NCBI GenBank assembly: GCA_905221605.1
Contig: CAJNDS010000066.1
Location: 62,001-126,000, forward strand
Length of the DNA: 64,000 bases
From: Symbiodinium natans
Taxonomy: Eukaryota > Sar > Dinophyceae > Suessiales > Symbiodiniaceae
Reading direction: 5' to 3'
In this document: positions 19,035-28,751 of the stretch, one piece after another
Layout of the letters: each line of letters opens with the position of its first letter
Numbering within the stretch: position 1 is the first letter of the stretch
The notes under the pieces: model-generated
What the model was told of the DNA's origin: nothing
The model's input: only the letters and a program-made list of their open reading frames with translations
Database searches by the model: none
Translations under genes and position numbers: made by a program

Positions 19035-19637
19035 ATGGGTGAAGCGCGGAAGCTGGCGGTGCAGCTGGTGCTGAGCCCAGCTCATGGAGATGGCGAGAAG
19101 TGCGGCTTCAGGGTCTTTTCGGGCACTGCGAAGAACTGCCACTTGCAGATGATGCGCATGGTGCACCCGGACAAGTGCGAGGACCCGCGCGCCGTCGAAG
19201 CCGCCCAGGAGTTGCAGCGCTTGGAGTTCATGCAGGGCCGCGATTCCGAAGCCGAGGCGCTGCGAGCGCTGCAAAAGAGCAGCCTGGAGGAGCGGCTGGC
19301 ACAAGCGATGCGGTCCGAGGCTCCTGCAGCCCTCGCGGCCCGCAAGGGCGTCCCGACGGCCAAGGCCGCGCCTGGCCGAACTTTGGATAACTTCATGAAG
19401 AATATGGCGACTATGAGGGCTGCAGCGCCCAGAAAGCCGGCGACGCCCAGCAAGCCGGCGATGCCCAGCAAGCCGGCGATGCCCAGCAAGCCGGCGATGC
19501 AGTCTGAGGCTTGTTTCCGCGGAGGGTCCTCAAACACATCAAACGCATCGAATAGATCAAATCCTGTCAGGACCCAGCTGCAACACCTCCCGGCCCGGAT
19601 GGATCTCCCGAGGTTCGTGCCGCAGTCTCTCGTTTAA
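19035..19637 (+). CDS. J-domain-like protein with a PSKPA repeat tail
   Basis: The ATG at 19,035 gives 200 residues. Residues ~22-65 read KCGFRVFSGTAKNCHLQMMR, then MVHPDKCEDPRAVEAAQELQ, with the HPD tripeptide between two helices as in DnaJ J-domains, where HPD stimulates Hsp70 ATPase. A helical, Glu/Arg-rich segment follows, then about three tandem PSKPAM units (19,440-19,500), then a basic Ser/Asn-rich end. No zinc-finger or C-terminal DnaJ domain is present. It is first in a plus-strand pair with the polymerase-like ORF and is separated from it by a CATGAGT-type array. Whether it belongs to the viral element or the host is not decided by the sequence. Confidence 0.5.
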   Translation: MGEARKLAVQLVLSPAHGDGEKCGFRVFSGTAKNCHLQMMRMVHPDKCEDPRAVEAAQELQRLEFMQGRDSEAEALRALQKSSLEERLAQAMRSEAPAALAARKGVPTAKAAPGRTLDNFMKNMATMRAAAPRKPATPSKPAMPSKPAMPSKPAMQSEACFRGGSSNTSNASNRSNPVRTQLQHLPARMDLPRFVPQSLV

Positions 19638-20150
19638 TTCACGTGGGCTCATGTTGCACTCATGTGGGCTCATGTTGCACTCATGTGGGCTCATGTTGGA
19701 TTCGCGCTTCTATAACAGGCGGCTCACGTGCGCCCGGAAGATGTCCCCGAGGCTCACGCCTCATGTGAGCTCATGTAGGACTCATGTGGGCTCATGTTGC
19801 ACTCATGTGGGCTCATGTTGGATTCGCGCTTCTAACAGGCGGCTCACGCGCGCCCGGAAACGAGGCTCACGCCTCATGTGTGAGCTCATGTTGCACTCAT
19901 GTGGGCTCACGTGACACTCATGTGGGCTCATGTTGCACTCATGTGGGCTCATGTTGCACTCATGTGGGCTCATGTTGCACTCATGTGAGCTCATGTTGCA
20001 CTCATGTGGACGCATGTTGGATGCGCGCTTCTAACAGGCGGCTCACGCGCGCCCGGAAGATGCCCCCGAGGCTCACGCCTCATGTGTGAGCTCATGTTGC
20101 ACTCATGTTGAACTCATGTGGACTCATGTAACACTCATGTGGGCTCATGT
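19636..20150. repeat. ACTCATG/CATGAGT array I
   Basis: Many tandem units of the ACTCATGTGGGCTCATGTTG type with a few ACTCATGTGAGC variants. The array is interrupted by ~100-bp blocks carrying GGATTCGCGCTTCTA, then ACAGGCGGCTCACGCGCGCC and CGAGGCTCACGCC. It lies exactly between the J-domain ORF stop and the polymerase-like ORF. The same short unit occurs at 21,213-21,247, 44,042-44,115, 47,930-48,196 and 52,154-52,341. Confidence 0.9.
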
Positions 20151-20170
20151 CCGGTTCTACCCCCTTGATT

Positions 20171-21326
20171 TGCTCTGTCTGAGGTCACCAAGGGCGGTGG
20201 CAAAGGTCGCGGCAGGGGTCGCGGCAGGGGTCGCGGCAAGGGCCGCGGCGATGCCGCTCCGGAGGAGCGGAGCAGCGTTGTGAGCTTCCACGCGAGTGAC
20301 TTTGTGGACGCGCAGTGGCTTCATGAGCTGGGGAGCATGAGCGCGTGCCACTACATAGATGTGCGCTCCGGGGACTCCCGCGGTGAAGGGTCGGCTCTCC
20401 CTCTCCGGTCCGTGTGTGCCCAGATGCTGGAGAGAGCCTCGTCCGACGGCTCCGTGGAGCGCTGGTACAAGGAGGACAAGCTCCCGCAGATCGTGGGCCT
20501 GCGGGGGCGGGCGTGGAGCGGCATCCCGCAGGAGGAGATGACGGATGTCGAGGAGGCGCAGCTGGCCCGACTGAGGTGCTCGAGGGGCTACGATGCCACG
20601 AGGTCTTGCTTCACCTACCGCAAGGAGGTCAAGGAGCTCCTGCGAGGCGGGTTCGAGCAGGATGCGAACTTCCGGGACTACGACCTGAAGGCCTCCTTCC
20701 CACGAGCCTTCGCCGCGCGGCACCCCGATGCAACCTCCGTCCGGTCTTGGGTGGATGGATCCTTTGACTTGTGCGGGATGTCGCGCGACGTGGCAAAGTC
20801 CTTCATCAACCAGTGCTTCGGCGTGGGGGAGAAGGGCATCGCAGACTGGTGCCGGCAGCATGGGTACGGCGAGCTGCCGATTCCCCTCCAGCGCTACCTT
20901 GCGGACGTCCGGGAGGGTTCGAGGCGAGACGTTGCCAACAACCCCGCCGTGGTGGAGAAGCTGCGTGCGGCGGGGCGCTTCGACCGGGACCTGCAGAACG
21001 GCGTCGTGTACGTGCTCAACACCGCCCACGAGCGCGAGCTGCTGGAGGAGGGCGCGGAGCGAGTCCGGCGCCTGGCGAGGGTGCGCTGCTTCGAGCTGGA
21101 CGGCTTCTTCCTTGAGAGGCTCGATGCTTCGTGGGACGAGGTGGAGGCTGCGCTGGGTCCGCACTTTGCCCACAAGCCGTACCGGCACCGGGCCTCCCTC
21201 CTGAAGGGGCTCATGAGCCCACATGAGTCCCACATCCACATGAGTCCAGAAGGCTCCTATCGTCACGGCGGGGCCACGCGTCCGGGGTTGAAGTCCGGAC
21301 GGCCAAGGGCACAGGCGGGCGGGTGA
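20171..21326 (+). CDS. DNA polymerase-like protein (palm motifs A, B and C recognisable)
   Basis: Open from a TGA near 20,168. No ATG lies before the first domain, so the true start is uncertain (perhaps an upstream exon). The N-terminus is an RG/GK tract (GKGRGRGRGRGRGKGRG). About residues 170-185 read FRDYDLKASFPRAF, matching polymerase motif A (D..SLYP in family B). Next comes RDVAKSFINQCFGVGEKG, motif B-like (K...N..YG). Near the end is VRCFELDGFFLERLD, in the place of the catalytic motif C ('HDG'/'DTD'). This arrangement recalls the transposon/virus polymerases (TV-Pol) of virophages and Polinton-like viruses; that assignment is inference. It converges on the integrase. The last 30 codons run into CATGAGT units. 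Confidence 0.5.
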
Positions 21327-21339
21327 GTCTCGCCTGAGG

Positions 21340-21883
21340 CTCCGCACTTCCACGAGGCACGGGCAAGGCGTGCTTAAGAAGGGTCTCGCTGCCATCCGTG
21401 GCCCGCGCCACCATGGAGTCAACAGAGCTCAGGTCCTTGGCGGCCCCGTACTGGGGCTGGAAGCTCCTCGCCGCATTGGTCGGGGCTCGGAAGGCCCCCG
21501 CCTCCTGCAGTCGTCGCTGCCGGCTCCTCGTCAGGGTGTCGTTGTGCTTGAACTTTTAAATTTTGCGCATTGTCTTGGTACACTCGGAATGTGGTGGCTG
21601 GCTGCTTCTCCACATCTTCAAGGGCTGCGTGCACTGCCTGGTGTGGGCGCTTGTTGTATGCGCTCGTCACCTGCTCCACGTTCTCCGCCCAGCCTCCCCC
21701 CTCCCGGGCCGCCCTGCCCGCCAGGTCCTTCTTGAGCGTTTGTATTGCCCGGTCAATGACCGCCGCATTGCGGTCCTCAGGCCGCTTCTGTCGGTGCACT
21801 GCTGCGTCGGGGAGCGCCTGCTCCAGGCCCTGGAACTCGTTCCCCATATCTGTGGTCACCACATAGTTGCCCTCCCCCTCCAC
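21340..21883 (-). pseudogene. rve integrase, C-terminal half
   Basis: Minus frame from 21,883: YVVTTDMGNEFQGLEQAL carries the second catalytic Asp (TDxGxEF), and NAAVIDRAIQTLKKDL sits where the catalytic Glu helix of the DDE triad lies (usually V-E-R; here I-D-R). SAYNKRPHQAVH matches the conserved yN..pH. After a frameshift near 21,550 the C-terminal part continues (RRLQEAGAFRAPTNAARSFQ, then PQYGAAKDLSSVDSMVA), with the RSF.P.YG pattern of integrase C-terminal domains. The missing N-terminal half lies immediately adjacent on the opposite strand (next entry). In Polintons this enzyme inserts the element and leaves a short target duplication. Confidence 0.8.
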
Positions 21884-21887
21884 CCCG

Positions 21888-22190
21888 CAAGCTCTACCAG
21901 ATCGCCCGGCGGGACCACCCGCAGCGCCGGGACCTCACGGCTGCTTGCGCACGGATGTGGCCCGGTAGGTGCTGGCGCCCAAGCCCCGGAGCCTGGGCAA
22001 GAGTGCGGCCGAGGGTCCCAACGACCGGCTGCAAGCGGACCTGGTGGACTTTAGCCAAAACACTCGGGGGCGGAATCGGTATGGGCTGGTGGTGACCGAC
22101 GTGTTTACGCGGGAGGTGGCCACCAAGGCCCTGCCCGACAAGCGAGCGGAGACCGTGACCCAGGCTGTGCCCCAGCTGCGCCGAACCCTT
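21888..22190 (+). pseudogene. rve integrase, N-terminal half (inverted)
   Basis: On the plus strand: KLYQIARRDHPQRRDLTAAC, a frameshift near 21,965, then LAPKPRSLGKSAAEGPNDR, LQADLVDFSQNTRG (first catalytic Asp in QADLVDF), and YGLVVTDVFTREVATKA up to VPQLRRTL, after which the similarity ends. It breaks just before the point where the C-terminal half (minus strand, from 21,883) begins. Inverting about 21,884-22,190 would place both halves in one direction on the minus strand. The gene was therefore broken by a small local inversion. Confidence 0.75.
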
Positions 22191-22199
22191 AGCAAGCAT

Positions 22200-25060
22200 T
22201 CGGCTCTGCTAACCGCCCAATATCTAAATCTGCAGCACACTCGGCTCCAAACCACATCTAGAATCTAAACCATGCAAAACAACCAAAGTCTGATATCCCA
22301 CGGAGGAAGCTGGGGCAAAGCGGCGTGATGGTCAGCCGTCTTGGACCAGGTCCCTGGTCGAGCGAGGCACTGGGCTTAGGATGGCAGGGGGATCGGTTCT
22401 TGGCCGCGGTTGCGGATACATCATACATCATACAAAGCTAAACCCGAAGTGTGCTAAACCTGTAGGGTCGGTGCTAAAGCTAAACCCGAATGGTGCTGTT
22501 GCAGCAGTACGTGAGCGGGTTTGTCTGTTCTTCGCGGAACCTCGACCTGCAGCACAAAGAGCGTCGGATGCACCTGAGCGTCAAAAGCTCGCAGGGTTAT
22601 AGGGCAAACGGGCGGGGCGGACCCAAGACTCAAGATGCCCGGGCCGAGTGCCTTCCGTTGATGAAGTCTTGGATTCCAGCCTTCTTCAAGATCTGAATAG
22701 ATCTGAATAAAAACGAAGAAGGGCGGGCTGAGACATCTGTGAAATTTCGGTCCCGAGTTGATTCGGGTAGTCTTGGATGTTGGGCTCTTGTTGTGGATTC
22801 ATTTTTCGAATAGAGCTGAGACCTTTCCTCATTAGGGACAGTCGTGGGCGTTCTGTAATGTTTGGGAATCAGATTTCGCCCCACATGTTTAGGAATAGAG
22901 TTTGTGGAATAGGGCTAGTCTTTAACGCTTAGGGAAGCTTTGTAGGAGAGTATTAATCGGTGGTTCGGGACTAGGTTTAGCTTTTTTAGGGCCTTATGGA
23001 GAGCCATTATTTCTGCACGCAGTGTTGTGTTGCGCGCTGGCCTGTTGCTCCGCGAAGCTCACCGAAAAGCCCACTTTAAACGGGATCCGGGGCGGATTTG
23101 AGACTTTCTGCCCTGAGGTCGAGAAGTTGGGCCTCAACATGCCGGGGAACATCAATGCCAAGGCCTACCTTCGGCCCTCGCATCCCACAGCCTCTTACAG
23201 CCTCTTACAGCCTCAAGTGGAGGAAAAACACACATCGAAGGCATGTAAACTATCTGCAAGGGGAGATCACAAGTCGGGTTAGAAGTCAGGTTTTGGAAGC
23301 TCTTGTCCTGCTACTGAGTTTTTAGTCGGGGTCTAGGGACGTACACGGAACAAGGCCCAACTATCCGTTGAGGCTTTCAGGGCTGAGCCAGATCGCCGAA
23401 ACCCCAGCAGGCCAATAAAGCTCAAGCCTTGGCAGGACGTGGATTACTTTCATGACGCCCGGCAGCAAAAGCCGGCAATGGCAATGCCTGGGAAAACTCC
23501 CCGACTTACAAGATGGCTTTTTCCTTCAGTAACTTTCTAAAGCACCCGTCCCCCTTTCCCTCAAGGTACACTTGGAACTGTGCTTTGCAAGTAGTAAACC
23601 TGTAAAATCTGCAAACACTGTAAACTCTGCAGGTCCAACCACAAGCCGACTATGAACATGAACCTCCATGAAATCCCGAAATCTCTCAAAGCAATTCCCG
23701 GATGCTTAAGTCGCTAGCGAAGCATGCGCAGCATGCCGAGATGCCCATGTGCCATGGTCCCCCCCCAAAAAAGCATCCTGCCGAGGAAGCCATCGCCCAC
23801 CAGGAGGTGCCATTCGTGGATTTCGAAAGGGAAGGGCAGGGGGAACGGGTAAACAGGGTCCAAAAAGAGAGTCGGAGAGGAGAAGGCGAACTTTTCTCCA
23901 CCCAGAAGCCTTGCTCACCTGACCTCTTCAAGCCGAGATTGCGCGCGTCGGCCTACCTGGCTTCGTGGACTCCCTGGGAGCTGGATACCTGATCTCTGCT
24001 CCTGCGCACCTTGAGCGCTGAATCAGTGGTTGAGAGGCGTTGAAGGCTTCACTCTCTCTCTCTCGCTCTTTTGATGCTGAGTCTTCGACGAAGCAGTTGG
24101 CGACACAACCTGAGCATCATCTTTCTTAGCAGGTTCACCAGAACTGTGATCGGAATGCGCATCGATGTCTCGGTATTATGGGGCTCCGGCCTCTCATACC
24201 CCTCCCATCGGTGGTTCAGGTATTCAAAGTCAGTCGGGCGCTAAAGAGGAATAGCAACGAATCCCGGCTGAACAGACCTACCCGATTGCAAACTTGAACC
24301 CGACAGGCTTCGCGTCGGGTCAGATAACAATAAGCCAACAAAGTACCAGTAAGGCAGAATGCGCAGGCGCACGTTCAAGGAAGACCCATGGTAAACCTCC
24401 AGCTGACACGTCATTCAAACCCTTCCATCCTTCAAGGATCCATCACTTCGGAACGGAAGAGATGAGGAAGACCATCTTCCCGTCGCTTCTCCGGGGCGAG
24501 AAGTGGAATCTTGCCTGCCCACGGTAGAATCCAACGCGTGATAGTTGAGACGTACCGGAGCACGCTGCCATGGGACCCCAAGCACATCCAAAGTCAGGGT
24601 ACGTGTGCCTAGAATGCTCAGAAGCCAAAAGTCCCCCAAATCCGCCTGAACTTATCCAATTACTCCTTTGAACCTAAGACTCACTGAGAGCCAGGAGCTG
24701 TTTGGCCATCAGCGAGCCCTTTGCTGGCAGCGATGTGGCGCAGATCAAAGCCACGGCCAAAAAGTCCGATGATGGCATGCACTACATCGTGACCCTAAGG
24801 CAAACAGGGTTCAAGGGCAAAGTTTGGGGAGTTTAGTTCAAGGTTGCACAAAAGCACATATGCCGCTCTCCACCCTTGCACATCATGCTGCGATTACGAG
24901 CGTCTACATGCTTTCTGGTCGCCTGAGGTGAACGGAGTGAAGAAGTGGATTACCGAAGGAGAGCATGTTCCCTTCCTGAGTCAAGCCATTGGCAGAGTCC
25001 CACACTGGAAGAGGCGGATGTCGGAAGAACTCGAGCGCTCCCTCCTCTGCCATTTCTCTT
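22200..25060. other. No gene seen in 2.9 kb
   Basis: No ORF on either strand shows a recognisable domain. There is a run of short ORFs of 60-95 codons. Features are weak: repeated TACAGCCTCTTACAGCC near 23,190, a CTCTCT run near 24,053, and the phrase GGTTCAAGGGCAAAG near 24,809. If the viral segment is continuous, this is either a non-coding or lost part of it, or an unrelated insertion. Confidence 0.5.
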
Positions 25061-25075
25061 TTTGGGGCTCTTTCG

Positions 25076-25633
25076 GTGTGTTGTGTTTGACACAACACCC
25101 CTCACAGGCCCTCTTATGGGCCCAAAACGCTCATATAACCATGCGGTGCCGTGATTCGCCAAGTTTGGCGAATCGTGGCACCGGCCCGAAATTGGCCCAA
25201 AACGGGCCCAAAAAAATCACTTTTGGGGGTGGAATGTTTGGCATACCACCCCTCACAGGCCCTCCTTTTGTGGCAACGAGATCCTTCAGAGTCCTTCGTT
25301 GGTGCGTTTGGCGCACCAACCCCCCACAGGCGCTCCTTCGGGCCCAAAACGCTCATGTAGGCATGCGGTGCCACGATGCGTCAAATTTGACGAAGCGTGG
25401 CACCAGCCTGGAATTGGCCCATTTTTCCGAGAATTCGGGGTTGTTGTGTTTGGCACACCAACCCTCACAGGCCCTCTTTTGGGCCCCAAAATGCATGCTT
25501 CGGGGGTGGTGCGTTTGGCGCACCACCCCTCACAGGCCCTCTTTTGGGCCCCAAAATGCGTGCTTCGGGGGTGGTGTGTTTGGCACACCACCCCTCACAG
25601 GCCCTCCTTCGGGCCCAAAACGCTTATTTGGGC
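25076..25633 (-). repeat. Array of six structured hairpin repeats 3' of the fibre gene
   Basis: Six units, the last three spaced 65 bp apart, each contain a stem of 8-9 bp around the loop TTTGG or TTTGA, followed by CCTCACAGGCCCTC and GGGCCCAAAA. Stem starts are near 25,078, 25,228, 25,298, 25,440, 25,505 and 25,570. The stem bases differ between units but four remain perfectly paired (GTGTTGTG/CACAACAC; GTTGGTGCG/CGCACCAAC; GGTGGTGCG/CGCACCACC; GGTGGTGTG/CACACCACC). A second hairpin family, GGTGCCACGAT-type, lies at 25,145-25,185 and 25,369-25,409. The array starts right after the fibre stop codon, in what would be the 3' UTR of that minus-strand gene. Confidence 0.85.
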
Positions 25634-27244
25634 TTACGAGCGGCCCCGCTTCTTGCCCTTCTTCTCCAGCGCCTGCACGCGGGCCTGGAGCCCCTGGCAG
25701 ACACCCCACAAAACGCAGCACATGCGGTTGTAGTCGAGCGTCACGAGCTCCCTCGTCCACGAGCTTGCCGCACAGCGCCTGGCCCACGGGCCCCGTCTCC
25801 CGCACTTCATTCGCGATGAAGCCCAGTGTGCGCTTCTGGCTCCCCTCGGTCCGCCGGTACCACTTTGGGGCCACGGTGTCGAAGACCTGCTGCAGCTCCT
25901 CCAGCCCCGCGGGCTCCACGCTGTGCTTCAGCTTCTCATCCGAGAGGTTCTGGAAGCCGTAGTTGCAGATCACCTCGCCGTCGTTGGCCCCGCCCGTGTT
26001 GGATTCCACGATGAGGTTGGTGGGCCCGGTCGCCGCCGTGCGCAGGAAGATGGCCTGGTCCTGGGCGTAGAGCTGCACGCCCCCCGCGGAAGAGGCGGAC
26101 CCCGAGCCTGCGTTGCACGCCACCAGGAGCCGCGCATTGCCCGCCGTCGCGAGGTTCAGCACCTCGGCCGTGACGTCCCCGCTGTTGACGGTGGAGACCA
26201 CCTGCAAATCCCCTTGCGCTTGCACCCCTGTGGCTCCAGGTACGCTGGGCTCGAGACGATGCCATTGTCGGCCCGAATCGCACTGGCGGTGTAGAGCACC
26301 GAGTTGAGGTAGGTGCCCTGCGTGCCGCCCGTCAATGTGAGGTAGTCGTCTGTGGGCCTCGCCCGCACCGTGGGCGCCCGCAGCTCCGTGCTGAGCTCCA
26401 CGCTCCCCGAGGTCAGCGTGCCCTGCACATCCAGTGCGCCGGTAACAACGGTGCCCCCGGAGCCGCCGGTGATGGTGAGCTGCGTGTCCTGGACCCGCGT
26501 GGAGATGGCATTGGTCACCAGCCCCGTGGCCGTGCCCGTGGCGTCGTCGATGTAGAGCTCCGTGTCCACTCGCAGCCGCGGGGCCACCGAGTGCACCTCC
26601 GACGTGGCAAAAGTGCAGAGGCTCTGGTCCGCCTGGTCCGTGACGCGCACAGACACGGTGCCCGCCTTCAGGTTGAGGAACTGATTGGTGGTAAGCAGGG
26701 GCTCCACCGTGTCCGCCTGGATGCTGCCGACCGTGGCGATGCCCAGGCTTGGAGTCCGCGAAGATGCTTCCTTTGGTCAGCATGTTGACGCCCGTCTTGA
26801 GGCTGAAGAGCGTGGAGGACAGGTCGGCCACGGCGGCCCCGTTGCTGGCCTCGAACTCGACGCCCAGGCTGCCGCCCCGCAGCGTCAAGAAATCCGCTCC
26901 GTTGGCCCGCACGTCATTGACCAGCAGGGGGTCTGCGGGCGGTGCCCCTGCCAGGGCATAGCGAGCATCGCTCTCGGCTTTGCTGTAGCAGTCGCAATTG
27001 AGACGGAGCGTGGCCCCGTTGCTCAGGATGGGCGTGGCGCTCAGGGGCGCCTGGGGGAGGAGGGCCCTGACCATTCGTGGCGTAAATTGCTCCAGCACCA
27101 GGGTGTAGATGCCCCCACCCTCCACGTTCCCGTTCGTGGGAAAATACCGGGAGTCCAGAGGCGTGAAGTCGCTGCTGGAGAAGTACCTCCCATCACTCTC
27201 GCTCTTGCTGTAACAGTCGCAGGTCAGTTGCACCGTGGCGGAGT
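25634..27244 (-). pseudogene. Viral fibre protein, C-terminal part with an S74-type chaperone domain
   Basis: Minus strand, at least three frames. It begins in the repeated module NSATVQL-TCDCYSKSESDGRY and repeats it as LNCDCYSKAESDARYALAG, which resembles the YSKxESDxRY repeats of phage tail fibres. Between them is VLEQFTPRMVRALLPQAPLS. Beta-rich segments follow (DDYLTLTGGTQGTYLNSVLY; LQVVSTVNSGDVTAEVLNLA). Near the end LSDEKLKHSVEPAGLEELQQ, then VFDTVAPKWYRR and LGFIANEV match the S74 intramolecular chaperone, and LDYNRMCCVLWGVCQGLQAR is the terminal coiled coil. The stop is at 25,634-25,636. In known families this domain trimerises fibres and then cleaves itself off. The upstream part of the gene is beyond the LINE at 37,109. 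Confidence 0.75.
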
Positions 27245-27258
27245 TGCCCAGGATCAGG
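27245..27258. repeat. LINE target-site duplication, left copy
   Basis: TGCCCAGGATCAGG, identical to 37,109-37,122. Both copies lie in the fibre gene, and the flanking bases differ (T/A on one side, A/T on the other). Confidence 0.85.
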
Positions 27259-27354
27259 AAGCCCCCGGCTCAAGTGAATCTTTTTCTTGTCGTGTGTTGC
27301 TTGGGGGGCCACAGTGTCCTCGCTTCTTTCTCGGTAGCTCTGTAGCTGCTTGCC

Positions 27355-28750
27355 ATGGTTGCAAAACTCCAAATGCATTTCTCTCGATTGTACACATGGA
27401 GAATGGCTGTGAGTTTATTTTTGCTCTATGTTACCTTGGCTTATGCGGCTCCAGGGAAGACAGCAGTGGGGGACAACCCGGGTAGGCGGACACCGCACCC
27501 GGGAGGACAGAACAATGTGCCGAACATTTTCAGTACTCCCGTCCTAGAACAGCTTGCGGCACCCATCCCGCTGATCTGCCCGGGAGACACACCTACGGCA
27601 CCAACATCACACACTTGCCGCGATGCTACGGTACCAGACACACAGACTTCCACCGAACATGCCCCGCCCACGCAGACTGCACCTATGGTCAATTTTCATG
27701 TTCAAGGGGCGCTACATGCCTTGACAGCAATATGCTGGATCCACTTTTCCGGTGAGGGGCGAACACTGTCGGAGCAAGATTTCCATTCTGCACTTAGGAA
27801 CACTGCGCGGCAAATACCGGCGTACACTGTCCTGTCCACGATCCATGCGGTGCTGACACAACGGGGAGGGACGGATCGAGCAGAAGCCTTAGCCCAGTTC
27901 ATGGAGCACATCGCCACAATACTGCAATCGGATCAACTGCCGGAGAACGCGACCAGGCGGGACGCGCTTACGGAATGCAGTAGCTGTTGGGCCGCTCTAC
28001 ATTTGTGCTTTTACCCACTGTGGCTGCAGGATCTCGCAAAATCCCTGAGCGCTGAGGAGAGCGACACTGGCCTATATGATGGAGTTGCACACATGGATGT
28101 CGCTGTACGGGAGACACATAGCATTGACATGAAGGGTCGCTTTTTCAGACAGCAAAAACCCAAGCCCTTGCTGCGTGCTTGCATGACAATCTCCCTCTTG
28201 TGGCATCGAGCTTTGTCTTCACCCCACGCACATCAGCCAGCCTTTCTCGAATCATGCGTCGTTTCTGAACCATACATGGGAGCGGGTCGATACTCGCCAT
28301 GGAACAGGCCGGGGTCAGCGGACACCGCTACTCTGCTTGCAGTGTGTAATGAATCTCAGACTGAGTTCATGTATGCTCACAGCCGCAAGCGTTTCCTGCA
28401 CCGGAGGCAGCCGAGAACTGCGACCGATACTAAGTGCCGAAAGAGCATGCTGATTGGTTATTCGCATTGGCATTTGCATGGAAGTCTCCTGTACCCAGAT
28501 GTCGCAGGTACTACACCGCCAAGGCTCACACCCGCGACGAACACCACTGCAGGACCGCTGAGAGCTGCCGACATACACGCCAGTATTTTGAGTCAGACTT
28601 GCGCTCTGCTTCTGTCTAACCACCCATTTGCCCAGTCCGCGCCCGCGTGCACAGCTACTCAATACAATCCGTTTCGAAGCTCTGGTTCAAAAGAGCGCTA
28701 TTGTGTGTTGTGCCACCTCGGCCACTCTTGGCTACAGGGGAATCCCCCAC
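27355..28750 (+). CDS. LINE 5' ORF, uncharacterised
   Basis: The ATG at 27,355 opens a frame of over 450 codons before the next ORF starts in a different frame; the frame stays open to 30,114, but codon sense seems lost beyond ~28,750. Residues 17-31 form a hydrophobic, signal-peptide-like stretch (MAVSLFLLYVTLAYAAPG). The middle is helical (FHSALRNTARQIPAYTVLST) with Cys residues but no clear zinc finger until RYCVLCHLGHSWLQ. No domain is recognised. As the first ORF of the LINE it could act like an ORF1, or be captured sequence. Confidence 0.4.
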
Positions 28751-28751
28751 C

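Noticed and set aside
24844..25962. 372-codon plus-strand ORF across the hairpin array
   Set aside because: It spans structured repeats and runs antisense to the S74 fibre domain; no motif of its own.
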